DNA of 64,000 bases from Phyto melanocephala (lineage: Eukaryota; Arthropoda; Insecta; Diptera; Rhinophoridae): assembly GCA_941918925.1 (NCBI GenBank), contig OW799237.1, positions 113,006,515 through 113,070,514 of the forward strand. Direction: 5' to 3'. Position 1 is the stretch's first letter. Every line of letters starts with the position of its first letter. Shown in pieces: positions 34,727 through 46,195 of the stretch. The translations under genes were made by a program, and so were the position numbers. Under the pieces are notes generated by a model, which worked only from the letters and a program-made list of their open reading frames with translations, did no database searches and was not told where the DNA came from.

Positions 34727-35155
34727 CGGCCTTATTCATAACAAAAAGTTAGCCACAGTTAATACACCACGTACAACGAGCTGCTAACTAGAATGCCGAT
34801 TAAGCTTGGCAGCGCGTTGGCACAGAGTTTTTTCATAAGAAACTTTTATCCGTCTGCCAACCTTTCATAAATCAACTCTGAAATTGCAAGAAACTCCTCA
34901 AAAATGCAACCATTTATTGTATATCATCCCTGATCTTGACATTTTTTGTTTTTAAAATTAAAAAATAAATTAAAAAGATAAAGGAACAATAAATTTTTTA
35001 TAAAAATGGAAAAGCAAGGCAAACGGTCTGTAAACTGGCAACAATATGAATAGGCAGCTCGTTTACAAGAGTTTAGCATGTGTGTGTGGCATGTGTGTAT
35101 GAATAAACTTTATGCTAAGTAACTTTATGCCAACTTTTTGTTATGAATAAGGCCG
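34727..35155. mobile_element. MITE family I with 3-bp target duplication
   Basis: A 24-base inverted repeat starting CGGCCTTATTCATAACAAAA at both ends, identical between ends. CAA flanks both sides (34724-34726 and 35156-35158). 429 bases, non-coding. A 3-bp duplication fits a PIF/Harbinger-type MITE, though CAA is not the usual TWA. Confidence 0.8.
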
Positions 35156-35262
35156 CAAATTTTTTCTTAATATTTTGTTTTGTACATTTGAAAAATAAAT
35201 AAATAAATAAATTATTAAATAAATAACCAATTATTAATAACACCAGGACATATTCATGAGGT

Positions 35263-35292
35263 TATATGTATTAATTTAAATTAATACATATA
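35263..35292. repeat. Perfect 30-base palindrome
   Basis: TATATGTATTAATTT joined directly to its reverse complement, with no spacer. AT-only apart from one G and its paired C. Confidence 0.85.
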
Positions 35293-37939
35293 TATTTTGT
35301 GTCAAGCTATACCTATAACATTTAAATTTACTAGCATGGAGGGTGGGCACAGCAGTAGTGTACCGCTTTAACTATCTACTACTAAATTATTTTCTACTTA
35401 TATATTCTGTAACATTTTGAAAATCATTTTTGTTATTTTTATAGCTACCTAAAGTTAAAATTCTTGTAAGTGATTAAAATATATGATTCAACTATCTTTG
35501 AGATGATCTTATACAACCACACCACCGAAAACTAAAACGAAAATCTCTCTTGCTCTAAGGATCATTGACCCTTTTTGCTTGAGACATGCTTTGAACTGTA
35601 TATGCAACCAATACCAAAATCTAAATGCAGTTTTTACAAATTATATTCAAATAGTTTCCCTTCGTCACAAGAATAAGAAGGGGTATAGTTTTTTATGGCA
35701 GTTTAATCATTTAAGCACATGTTCCTTTGCTAATTGTAAATGAATTACTCTTCTTCTTACAACAAAAATTAATTTTGTAGTTCGACAACTATAAATATTA
35801 TTTCAAAGAGCATATTTCGTTCTTGTTTACATGGTGAGAATAACTGAGAATATAACAACTATCAGCAGACACTTTTTAAATGTTAATCATGGCAACGAAA
35901 AGCTTACATATACTGAGAATAGCTGTACTTTCCTTGTCTTTATATTTAATAATTAACTGATTACAAAATAAATGATTAAGTTAAAGGTTTTTCGTAACAT
36001 CAATAAATAAAATTTATTATCCTAATGTCAAGTAACAGATAAGCTAGCATTACAAAACCGCAGCAATATTTCAGCAGAAGTAACGGGAGCTAGTTATTTT
36101 AAAGAACCACAGCTTTCAATCAAATTTAGCTGCTAAATATATTTGAAAATATGTTTGAAACAAAAATGTGGACTCTTATTTTAATGCCACAATTAATAGT
36201 AAAATTTCTTTTTAAAAAAAATTTTAATTTATCTTCAATAATTATTAATTATATCTGCTGAAAATATCTACAACTCAAGTGGTATCTTTAATGTCTAACA
36301 CCGCAAATTGGTACATAATTATAAATATGTTGCAACATTGAATGTGCGATCAATCGCTTGAAAACACAAATTATATTAAATTTTAATTAACTTAACACAA
36401 AATATATGAGAAGAAGCTTTAAAATCGAATTATATTTAGTTTTTTTTTATAAGTAGTTAATGGTGATTTGATTTATGTGTCGATTAACTCAAGCTCTAAG
36501 TAGCCTACCAGCCAGCCACTCGACCAGCATAATTATTGCAATCAGTTTAATAATTAAAATGTATTTTTTTTCTTTCTTTTTTTAAAATTAATTTGTGTAG
36601 AAATAGCACGTGATATGCCGTTAGATAAAAGCAGATACATTCCACTACATACGAGTGAGTATACAGGCCGTTTTAAATCATAAAACAGTAGTAACCCCAG
36701 CACTTTTTTTCACTTCTATACCCATGGTCTTATATATAAGTGTGAGTTTATTAGTTGGTGGTAGTGGTAACATAAATGCAGTTAATGATTTGTTTACAGT
36801 GTTTATAGTACCAATAAAGTACATTAACCCATGAAAAGCCGAAGAGATGAAATTTTTGAAAATTAGTTTTAACTGATTTGATATTTAGATTGTTTTCTTT
36901 TTAGTCTAGAGGAAGACTAAATAAATTAAAACTGTTTTACTTTTTACTTTGATAGAGTTATTGCATTACCCATGGGTTAAACACAATTCAACTGACCATG
37001 TCATGGCAATAAATTTAGAGAACTTCATAAGAAATTTTTATGGCTGAAAGAATTTCTTCATACTAAAGTACATTTCTTTTATTTATGTTTTTTTCATATA
37101 CTCGTACTATACTTTACTAACAAAATAAAATAAAATAAAATATAATTACACTCTACCTAGAATTTGGAAAATGAAAAAAAAAAAAACAACAACACTATGC
37201 TGAGAATTTAATGAGTTGCTTAAAAAGAAAAAAATTACCATTTTTTAAATATAACAAATGCCACTAAAAAAACCCCATTCATAACGATAATTAAAATCTA
37301 TTCTAGTTTTAGTTTAAACTAAAAGTAAATGCAAAAAAAAAAACAAACATAAAAAAAAGGTATAAACTTTAGACAACACCTTACAATTAAATAAATGGAA
37401 CTTTGTTGTCTTCTACTACATACTCAGTAAACAATTTTTATTATTTCAATCTACACTTTTATTTATCTCAACAATTATAATTTTATGTAATTTAGAAAAA
37501 TTGTGTACTTTCCTGATAGTCGCAAGAAAATTATTATTTAGATTTTCTTGAAATGATAAAAAGTTTAATGGCTTGATGAATTAGAAGTAACATTTTGTTA
37601 TTAACTTACTTTTTATCAGTTAAAAAAAAATTAAACAAAAAAAAAAAATTCTTTCCAAAGCATGTTTTTCCTAAATTTAATAATTATTTTTATTTTAACG
37701 ACAAATTGTGTGGGTTTCATCTTGCCTATGCTTAAAGGCAGCCAGCAAAGGCAAACCTTGTGGGCAAAAGTATTTTATTTAGGCCATAAGTTTTTTAAAT
37801 AAATTTTTTATACGACTTTTTTGTCTTAAAAAAATTTTTTTTATAAAATTAGTGTTTGGAGAAGAAGTTTGTGAAATTTTCTTCATTTAAAAAAGTCTTT
37901 ATAATTCTTTAAGCTAAAGAAAAAGTAGTTAGTATGTGT
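35293..37939. other. AT-rich intergenic DNA
   Basis: No gene recognised. A-runs near 37175-37190 and 37620-37650. Confidence 0.4.
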
Positions 37940-38490
37940 TATCTATAGCCACCCAGCGGCTTGGTACCTTGGTTAAGTATCCACGTTTTGGTGTTATTGC
38001 TAGTCCGGGGTAAAGTGGCATTACCTGCATCTCTAGCAGATATAGGAGAAGCCTGGACCTCATACCTAAAGAGGTTCGGGAGACTCAGATGCCGCTAGAG
38101 AACATGAATCGTGTAAATATGGTCGACCGGCTTCTTTGCACACTCACAGAGTATGTATTCGGGCAGAACGAGGACATTAATTGTAGTGACATCAGTATCT
38201 TTACTGATGGAGCATTTAAAAATCGTAAAACTCGTACTTAAAGAGGTTAGAGAGACCCAGATCGCTAAGGATCATATTAAGTATGAATGCTTCTTAGTCT
38301 AACGAAGATGTTGGCGGTTGCGAAGAACTATGCGATTAGAATTATCGACAATCAGCAGATGGTAATGTGAAATTGTTATCTAAGTAAAATAAAACGCTTG
38401 TAGTGGCAAGGAACTTAGTGACGGAAAGGATGCTGATAGATAGTCATAAAATCACTATGAAGTAAAGGGTTTCGAAAGGTTCTTCATAAA
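37940..38490 (+). pseudogene. Non-LTR retrotransposon fragment, family C copy 2, internally deleted
   Basis: About 38150-38225 reads TEYVFGQNEDINCSDISIF, then TDGAFKN, the start of an RNase H domain with the first catalytic Asp. About 60 bases later, LSLTKMLAVAKNYAIRIIDN runs to the stop TGA near 38369; this is the same C-terminus as family C copy 1 (26670-26735). Most of RNase H and the Cys-His region are therefore deleted. The 3'UTR-like part continues to about 38490 and ends like copy 1 (GGGTTTCGAAAGGTTC versus GGGGGTCGAAAAGGCACC). Confidence 0.65.
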
Positions 38491-38509
38491 AAAGTCGTAT
38501 CTCAATGCA

Positions 38510-38980
38510 AATACATCAACCCTAAAAATATTAGCTTGTCGATTCTCATTTGCCTAAATGAGTAAATTTGTCTTGTTAATAAATCCACTGAAGTGAAATT
38601 ATGCCTTGTCATTGAGAATAATGTTTTTTATAAAGTCACCATTCAGCTTTGTCTGTTCAACCAACCATTCACCGAAATGACGATATTTGAAATAGTCAAT
38701 AGGCTTTAGCTCTTGAGTCACTTGAATCTGGCAAGCGTGTAGGTTCAAATCTTTATTCAAAATTCGCATAATGTTCGTAAGATATTTGATGGTTAAGCAC
38801 GACGACAATGATGTTTTTACATTTCCTAGAGATCCAGTTTGCTGAAATTGCGCACGAATCTCCAAATCGTGGATACATTTGGTTGATTTTGGTGACGAAC
38901 AAAAAATCCCGAAGTGTACGAAATGCATTTTGATTTGAACGCACATTTGAAATTTTCAATTTGAATGCGAAAAAAAACAA
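38510..38980 (-). pseudogene. mariner/IS630-type transposase pseudogene
   Basis: On the minus strand, RSNQNAFRTLRDFLF in one frame leads to IHDLEIRAQFQQTGSLGNVK, ISYLTNIMRILNKDLNLHA-like helices (actual reading IKYLTNIMRILNKDLNLHAC), QIQVTQELKPIDYFKYRHFG, EWLVEQ and IILNDKA in another. It then continues past a stop as FHFSGFINKTN. This is the helix-turn-helix plus start of the DDE domain of mariner-related transposases, where IFSDEAHF is expected: here the motif is ILNDKA, so Asp is kept and Glu is replaced. One frameshift and stops; C-terminal half absent. Confidence 0.68.
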
Positions 38981-39639
38981 TAATTAATTTTTTTAAGGTT
39001 TTTTTTTCTAATTAGAGAGGAATTTTTTTAAACTCAAGGAAGTGAAGAGCTGGGAATATCATTTAAGTCATGACAACGGTTGGCTCGTTAGTACCGCTCT
39101 TATCTACATATATAATTTATAAGAGTTTTCCATTTCATCTTTGATTTATTTCGTTTTTAAGACATCAATTGTCTTCAACTGGTTATAATTTACTCTTAAC
39201 AGTTCCTGGCAGATAATACTCCAACAAGCTCATGTTAGAGCCACTTTGTGCCATTATTAAGAACTTTGTCTATGGCATTCTTCAAAATTTTTGGCTACGA
39301 GAATTCAATAATCGTGGGACAGTAACGCTTGCTATTGAACTTAATCATAAATTGCTTAAGCAATTTTTAAAGAAAAATGGCCAACAAATTCTACCATATG
39401 AAATGCTGAACCAAACTGTCACTGGCTGTGGGTGAATTTCCTTCTTTACGGTTTTTTTCCTATTTACAAAATATTCGACAAATACATCTTTCATAAGAAA
39501 TTTTTAAAATATATTTTTTTATGACTTCAGATGGCTTCCAACTTCTGGATTTTTTTTTAATTTCACATGCAAAGAAAATTGTAAAATAAATTAAAATTTC
39601 CTATGTTAGTTTAAAGAAGTTTCCTAAGCCTCTAATGAT
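38981..39639. other. Intergenic DNA
   Basis: An open stretch at 39232-39435 (67 codons) has balanced composition but no motif I recognise. Confidence 0.35.
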
Positions 39640-39835
39640 CAGAGGTCTCACGCGTTATTGCTGTATCTGATACCTTTAAGTATTATCAACTAAAACAGTG
39701 TATTCGGTTTGCTATTTCCATTGCTAATGAAGTGTCGGGTATAATAGTTACCCTTCCATTGGTTGGATCATAATTTTAATTCATTTCCATGAAAAATTGA
39801 AGTTCGATAGCATTGAAGGCAAAACTGATAAAATT
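39640..39835 (-). pseudogene. Decayed duplicate of a ZP-domain gene exon
   Basis: Aligns along its length with 46582-46760, an exon of the ZP gene on the same strand: shared GTATCTGATACCT, TATTTCCATT.CTAATG, GGGTATAA.AGTTACC and TTCCATGAAAA. Translation gives QFFMEMN, stop, NYDPTNGRVTIIPDTSLAME, then IANRIHCFS, two stops, and YLKVSDTA, against QIFMEVRQNDEPVDGMVTVI and so on in the intact exon. It has a 15-base (five-codon) deletion and at least three stops. No other exon of the gene was found nearby. Confidence 0.8.
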
Positions 39836-39892
39836 TTAACATTTTAGCTTAATTATCATGGGAACTTTACAAAACCTACAGATTAAAGACAT

Positions 39893-40106
39893 GGGGCCAT
39901 TATTACAACGTGCTGTTAGTTAAAGGCAGGATTTTGTCGGACCTATAAGTGGCTTTGCACTATAAAGTTTTAATTTATAATTTTTCTATCCATTAAATAT
40001 TCTTATTATTAATGATATTAACAATAAAAAATGGAATTTTTAGTAATACAAAGCTAGTTATCGGGAACAAAAAATTCTACCTTTAACTAACGACAAGTTG
40101 TAATTT
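39893..40106. mobile_element. MITE family K/L-like
   Basis: Left GGGGCCATTATTACAACG, then TGTTAGTTAAAGGCAGGATT; right, read inward, ATTACAACTTGTCGTTAGTT, then AAAGGTAGAATT. The right terminal GGGGCC is lost. Non-coding. Confidence 0.6.
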
Positions 40107-41214
40107 GTTTTTACATTTGTTTACCTCAAGTAAAAAGACAATTGTCTTGTCGAATAAACCACATGTTTTTTTCTTGCTAATTACATTTATTTATACTTGT
40201 AGTGTAAGATAATATTAATGGCAATGGATCATCCCCACTTTGACGAGCCACACATTTAAAATAGAAGGTTTGATGAATCTGAAAATACGCCACTCTTGTC
40301 TTAGATTTTTATTAAATATTGCATGTTGCGCAAGTCTATATTTAATAAGCCGTTTCGTTTTAAGTTTTCTACATTTTTTTTTTATCAAAATCCTTTGTTT
40401 TACGTTGTGCAACGACATTTAATTATCGTTTGTGCAATATTTATTTTCATAATGAGCTTAAGCTTCAACCATTGTTTTTAGCAATTGTGTTTTTGTAAAA
40501 TCAAATGTCAAGAATGTAAATAAAAATGATGTCATATTTATTATTTACACAAAGATTTACTTAGTAAAATCATATTGCAAATACATTCAAGAACTTACTA
40601 AGGTGGCGGGAATACATATTTGGCAATAAAATTAATTTTGTAAAAGCATTTTTTAGCTGATAAAGTTGGTATTGAGATAAGCTTGTATCATTAATTAATG
40701 TAAGAAATTTAGTTAAGTTGGAAATAAAAATTAACTCCCACTAAGCGAAGAGGCTTATATTCATAACAAAATCAAATGTATTTTTAAATCTATTTTAAAA
40801 ATACTTTGTAAGAAAGTTTTGAAATAAAATACACATTAAGCCCATTTTGGATTTTACGAAAATGAGGGTTAGTATTTAGGAAATTTGATTAAGAATAAAA
40901 GTTTTCTTTCATTATAATCTACGAGATATGTTCATAACTGCTTCTGCTCTGTCTTATTATTAATTCAATGGTTTATTCATTACATTTTTTAAAAATTTCT
41001 TAATTTAACTTAGAAAAATAAAAAGTACTGTGAGCACATAGCTGCGAACTATTTACTCCTTTTCATAAATTTATTTAATTATAAAAGTAAAGTATTTCTT
41101 ATTCCCCCTGTCATCTTCTATCTTAGAAAAAGTCAATGATTCTTAGGGTCCAAATTTTATATTAAAAAATCTCTATAAAAATAAGGAAAGTTATTTGTTG
41201 TCCTTTTTCAAAGA
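40107..41214. other. AT-rich intergenic DNA
   Basis: Nothing recognised. Confidence 0.4.
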
Positions 41215-42135
41215 CTTTGTTATTTTTATTCTGGCTCCCACCTTGGGAATTCAAGCCCTCTTCCGTCATTATGAAACTACATGAACAGATTAAATCTGCT
41301 ACACGCCCGTCTCTGTACCAAAATATATTCGCAATGATTAAGCACGAATTTGGACATTATAATTTTCTTTTTACCGATGGCTCGAGGTCAGATATATCGA
41401 CAACTTACAGCATCTCGACTGACAACTGTATAATTAAGATTGCTAATCTTGCTGAGCACTATTCAATCTATACCGCATAACTTATAGCCATACACGAGGC
41501 AATAACATTTGTATTGGGAAAACATGGAAATTTCGCTGTTTGTTCAGATCAATACAAAATACCTCCAACGGTAATCTCTACACCCTAAATATCAGAAATG
41601 CTCTAAGTGCAAGATTCCCAGATATAATATTAATCTGGGTACCTGGACATTGTGAAATAAATGGAAACGAATTTGCTTTCCGCTAGGACTGCTGTTAATC
41701 AACCTTTACAGTTGACCCCAAACCTCTGTCGTAGAGACCTAGACTCTCTAATAAACTAAGTATTTTTGTCAGACAGATAGGAATTATATATTCGACTCGG
41801 CTTGATTGTGGTACAGAACTATTAATAAAGAACAGAAAACAATAAACGATTTCATGAACAACAATATTGCAGCTATTAACAGATTGGATAGCACGAAAAT
41901 CGAAAGACTTCGACTGGGACATACTAGAGTAACATATGAATCTTTAGTCAGTCCTAACAGAATACCATTTTGCCATTGTAATATCATATATCCTACTTTT
42001 TACGTGAATGCCCAAAAAAAAAGCAGGCCCAGAAGAAAATTCTACCAAAATACCGATCCGTTATACTCACTTATCCATTCTAGTAAAGAAAATATATCCC
42101 AGTTAATAAAATTTCTAAAATACTCAAACCTGTAG
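41215..42135 (+). pseudogene. Non-LTR retrotransposon pseudogene with RNase H (I/Jockey group)
   Basis: About 41217-41480 reads PPWEFKPSSV and then FLFTDGSRSDISTTYSI (first catalytic Asp of RNase H). After the stop it continues IAIHEAITFVLGKHGNFAV (Glu) with SDQ in place of the TDS motif, then LIWVPGHCEINGNEFA. Past a frameshift, 41806-42000 reads IERLRLGHTRVTYESLVSPN and IPFCHC, the C-terminal RLR.GHT and CxxC region. At least one stop and two frameshifts. Different family from A, B and C by sequence. The 3' end probably lies near 42135. Confidence 0.72.
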
Positions 42136-42389
42136 AACTTAATACAAGACAATATAATATATAAAATTACATGTTTAATAAAATTTAAACTATACTTTAA
42201 TATATAAATAGTGAGCTGAAGGTCCGTGTCGCTATTGCTCAATTTTAAATTTACTTTTTAATTTGTACTAATAGGGTAAACAATTATAAATTAAATATTC
42301 TGGCTCAAGGTCATTTAAATACTAAATTTCCTATTTTTATACGAAGAAATCAATTTTTATTTGTGATAATGAAATAATATACTGGAAGG
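42136..42389. other. AT-rich spacer
   Basis: Nothing recognised. Confidence 0.3.
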
Positions 42390-42466
42390 AGTTTTTATCC
42401 CGACACCATACGAGTGGAATGCATTTTCGAAACCAGCTACGGTTTCATCATCAGCACTCTTTGTTG

Positions 42467-42477
42467 GGAATGTCTTA
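42467..42477. repeat. Target-site duplication of LINE family B
   Basis: GGAATGTCTTA here and again at 43197-43207, exact over 11 bases. The unoccupied paralogue at 27275-27392 shows a single copy of the region. Confidence 0.88.
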
Positions 42478-43196
42478 GGTTAGGTTAGGTTATGTTAGGT
42501 TAGGTTGAAAAAAAGGGGCATTAAAAGCCCAAACCCATGACAGGTATACACTTATGCCCAGTTGGCATGTTGTGCGCTCCATATCGAAAACGGAATTCCC
42601 AAACAAAAACCATAAACATAATATCCCATAAATAACGGACTAGTCCAAGAACCCAGTCCCCTCAATGTAACTCCTTATGGATCTCCAGTTCGAGTTCCCC
42701 AGGTATTCCAAGTTCGGCATATTATCCACTGTAAAATTCTCGCGCCTAATATGCCCAAACGCAGGACAATGACAGAGGTAGTGTACCAAAGTCTCATCCT
42801 CTTCTTCGCATACTCTACATGTTGTCTCCTCAGATAATCTCATGCGAGCTAGATGGGTTCTCGACTCCATATGACCTGTAATTACACTGGTTAGTCTCCT
42901 AAGTGTTGGTCTCCTTAGTCTCAGAATCTCTTCTGATTTCCCAAGATTTGGGTCACCCCATAGTGTTATTGTCACCTTACCGACCTCAGTGCTTTGCCAT
43001 TTTCTGGCATGTTCTTCCATCGCCCAACGTTTAAGTTCATCCTTAAATCGTTTAGAGGGTTTAGTTATAGTACTCAGAAGAGCTCCCATTTTGGATAATT
43101 TGTCGGCTTTGTCGTTACCGATCAGCCCGTAATGGCATGGTATCCATACTATCTCCAGATGTTCACAATTTGCATATGATTTTAACTCTCTCTATC
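42478..43196 (-). mobile_element. 5'-truncated non-LTR retrotransposon, family B copy 1
   Basis: A 719-base insertion bounded by an 11-bp duplication. Its 3' end (low coordinates) finishes in CCTAA units: on the plus strand about five TTAGG-like units with one TTATG. Coding end at 42640. Two further pieces of the same family lie at 49311-49362 and 52707-52985, all in the same orientation. Confidence 0.87.
42640..43160 (-). pseudogene. LINE family B ORF2 C-terminal fragment
   Basis: The frame 42640-43089 (149 codons) is open to the stop and extends upstream toward the truncation point. RLTSVITGHMESRTHLARMR followed by CRVCEEEDETLVHYLCHC shows the TGH block and a complete CCHC motif of I/Jockey/LOA-group ORF2 proteins. 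It ends SYIEGTGFLD. RT and RNase H are missing by truncation. Confidence 0.8.
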
Positions 43197-43245
43197 GGAA
43201 TGTCTTAATGTTGGATACAAATATCATCTATTTAACTCACAAATT

Positions 43246-43733
43246 TATATGAAAATTGATTTTGTAAATTGAACTTCACATACAAATTCATATTTTTGCT
43301 GTAGTGAGTGAGTGAGTCCTTTTGTAAAATTATCGAATTCAAATCAGATCAATAAAACTTAATTTCAGAATTCCATGTATATTCGAAAAAATAAAACAAA
43401 AATTAACTTAAAGACTAACATTTTGTGTCGCCAATATCATTTACATTCTCAACTTTTTCATATCTTTTTTGAACTTTTATAATTGTAGTATTTTCTTAAA
43501 TTTAAAATGTAATTTTTTTCCTTCAATAAAGTGTTTAATTAACTATGAATGATGTTGCAAATAATATTTATGTCTATAATTTCAGTGTTTCAAACATTGA
43601 GAACAATTTTTACATTTTCGGTCGTTGCAACATTACAGGTACAACAAAACTGTTTGTTTAAGTCGAAAAAATCGTGTGTTTGCAATACAAATTTTGTTTT
43701 GTTGCAAAAAATAAAAATATTTGTTTAAATATA
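43246..43733. other. AT-rich spacer
   Basis: Nothing recognised. Confidence 0.3.
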
Positions 43734-43985
43734 CACCCCAATTCTAAATATTCCCAGGGAATTGAATTCCCCGGGAATTCATTTTTCCCGCGAATAAAAT
43801 TCCCCTATTCTAAACAGTCTGGGAAGGGAATAACAAGGGAGAGAGAATTTTACATTTTCGAAGTCAGCTGTTTGCTTTTGCTGTTTTGTTTTGACAAAAT
43901 ATTTGCTAATAATTTTTAGAAGCATTAAGCGTAAAAAGTGAATACTCGTAAATAATAAAAAAGAAATTGTTAAAAGTGAATAAAA

Positions 43986-45019
43986 ATGTTTAGTGTAGCG
44001 TTGATAATAATAGCTGAAGCAAAAAACTCAGAAGCATATCAATCTGACAAGAATAAGCAAAGGGTAGAAAGGAGAATGCTACGTGACGCCAGCAACCCAC
44101 TTGAGTTGCCGCACATTTTGTAAGTAAATTTTACTTTTGGAGTAAATAAATCGGCGTTCAAATATCTGTTGGACGTGTTCAGCCCAAAGGTAAGTCGTTT
44201 GCAATTTCTCCAATCGTGAAATTAAGTGAGATTTTACGCTTCTTTGCTGAAGGTTGGTACCAAACGGGTATAGGTAAAGATTGCGGCGTGTCTGTGGATC
44301 AGTGTAGTCTTAGCAAAGTTCTGGCAGAAGTTATTAATATATTTGAGGAGCATTTACGCCCAATATAGATAAGTTTTTGTAGAACTGAAGTGCAAAAACG
44401 GCAAATTGCGTTAGCTTTTTATGTAAAGTATGGTATTCTAAGCATTATAGGATGTGTTGACGGATCGCATGACCGCATTATTTCTCCTCCTAAGAACAAG
44501 CATCTTTACTACAATACGAAGAAATACTATAATTTGAATGTAATGCTGGTAAAGTATTTCTTTTGTTTTAAATTATCAATAATTAATTTTTAATCAAAAA
44601 ATTTCAGGTCTGTGATCATGAGCTGAGGATTCAGTACGTTGATGCCTTACATCCTGGAGCGTGTCACGATTCCTTTATTTGGAATTCTGGCGAATGGCGT
44701 ACTCACCTTGAGCAAGAATAACTTAGAGGTGGCAGCAATTATTGGCTTCTTGGTAAAGTTTTGAATGATAACAGACAATTCATAAATTAAAACTGCATTT
44801 TTTTTAGCAGACGCAGGATATTCACTTGAACTGTGACTTTTAACGTCTTATAGATATTCTGTGGACATCTATAAGACGTCTGTTGAAATTAAATTTAATG
44901 AAATTCACTCTAAGTGTCGAAATGTGGTTGAACGCACTAATGGTGTTTTAAAAATTGATGGAGGTGCATTCTTGGTGCTAGAAAGCTTCACTACGCTCCA
45001 AAAAAAGCTGCTAAAATAA
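43986..45019 (+). pseudogene. Harbinger transposase (HARBI1-like nuclease), broken
   Basis: Begins MFSVALIIIAEAKNSE, then RRMLRDASNPLELPHIL. Later AFKYLLDVFSPKV and LSEILRFFAEGWYQTGIGKD, GVSVDQCSLSKVLAEVI (helix-turn-helix-like). Then YGILSIIGCVDGSHDRI (first catalytic Asp), YYNLNVML spliced (intron GTAAAG...CAG, about 44548-44608) to VCDHELRIQYVDALHPGACH and DSFIWN. A further intron joins WLLG to DAGYSLEL, and ERTNGVLK carries the catalytic Glu. Breaks: a stop after the first segment, a frameshift before LSEILRFF, a TAG after LRPI, and a TAA after HLEQE. It is therefore not active as it stands, although the DDE residues are still visible. Confidence 0.82.
44843..44879. repeat. 13-base inverted repeat inside the transposase
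   Basis: ACGTCTTATAGAT (44843-44855) and its exact reverse complement (44867-44879), 11 bases apart, between the LLTSYR-like and VEIKFNE segments. Confidence 0.85.
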
Positions 45020-45689
45020 CAAATTTTTGCTGTTCCTTGCATAACATAACAATACTACAGTACACGATGTAGAAAATTTAGATTGTTAGAGCGTTTAGGA
45101 TAATAATGTGGTATCCTTAGACTCACCACAATATTAATCCATTGCCCAAAATATTAGAAAATATAATAGAAAAATATTAGAAAAAATATTGCGAATAATC
45201 TGTAATAAATTTCTGTAATTAAGCCACTTCTTATTTATGTATATACATTTTTTAAATAAATATAACATTTTATTAAAAAATTTAAAAACTTCAAAAATTA
45301 AAAAAAAGATAAATAAAAATTAAAATTATTTTAAAACTAAAAAACAATTCATTATTCTGCTTCCTGTTTGTTGTTTTTGTCCTAAAAGTAACAATAAATA
45401 CATTATTTATCACAATTTGTATAAAAAAATATTAAATACTTACATTTTTGTCACAACTCCCTTTAAATTTGTTGGCGGATTTTTTCCCAAAAATTGTTAT
45501 TACATTCTCCCTTTAATTACCTTTCATAATACCTACTTTTTTCCCAGGGAACAATTTCCCAATTTCGAAGTTCATTTAGAATAAGGGAAAAGGGAAAGGG
45601 AACAAATTTCCCCGGGAGAAGTTATTTAGAATAGGGGAACAGGGAATAGGGAAATAATTCCCAGGGAATTGTTATTTAGAATTGGGGTG

Positions 45690-46195
45690 ATAACAAACAA
45701 CAAACAGAAGTAGCAGACAAATAATTTTGCGTAAATGCGGCAGCACACAAGAAGCAGCAACATGCAATAAATGTTCCATAACAGACGTTAACAGTAAATT
45801 ATTATTCCATGTTTTTTCTCATCTTTTCTCTTAATACCTCTCTCATTCTCTTGCTATTGCACTCTTTATGACCCATTGCATTTAATGGAGGTCAGCATTA
45901 GTTGTGGTTTTTCATGATTGTTTTTGATGACTTGCAAGAAATTATTGTAGAAAGTACCATAAGACATGAAAAATATATATTTTTATTTATTATTGATTAC
46001 GAATGAAAAAGCCATGGGGGGTGTCCAATAAAAAATTTATTTATTTCTAATACTCAATGAATTCTCGAACGGTGTGAATGTGAGTTTTTATTTCCAATCG
46101 AAAAATGTAAATTATTTTTATGTAGTTGTTTAACATGTTGTTGTAGTTTTGTAAATTGAACTGAAATATGTAAGTAAAATCCATAAACATTTTAA
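45690..46195. promoter_or_regulatory. 3' flank of the ZP gene, with candidate poly-A signals (minus strand)
   Basis: AATAAA on the minus strand at 46036-46041, about 155 bases after the stop, and again near 45985. Otherwise AT-rich, no gene. Confidence 0.4.

Larger units (their letters stand above)
42390..43245 (-). repeat. Penelope-like repeat copy 2, split by a LINE
   Basis: 42390-42477 and 43208-43245 together align with the reverse complement of 27275-27392. The hammerhead-like core (minus strand, 42425-42454) is CTGATGA, T, GAAACC, GTAGCT, GGTTTC, GAAA, with a fully Watson-Crick 6-bp stem. The LINE inserted about 15 bases past the CTGATGA end. Confidence 0.65.
43734..45689 (+). mobile_element. 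PIF/Harbinger DNA transposon
   Basis: Terminal inverted repeats CACCCCAATTCTAAATA (43734-43750) and its reverse complement (45673-45689), flanked by a 3-bp ATA duplication. Subterminal DNA repeats the TTTAGAAT plus GGGAA-type motifs at least three times near the right end (about 45583, 45628 and 45674) and correspondingly on the left, probably transposase-binding sites. The interior encodes a broken Harbinger transposase. No separate Myb-like second gene was seen in the 1956 bases. Confidence 0.87.

Noticed and set aside
42474..42508. TTAGG-type units as a true telomeric or interstitial telomere array
   Set aside because: Only about five imperfect units, located exactly at the 3' end of a LINE bracketed by a target duplication; explained better as the element's tail.
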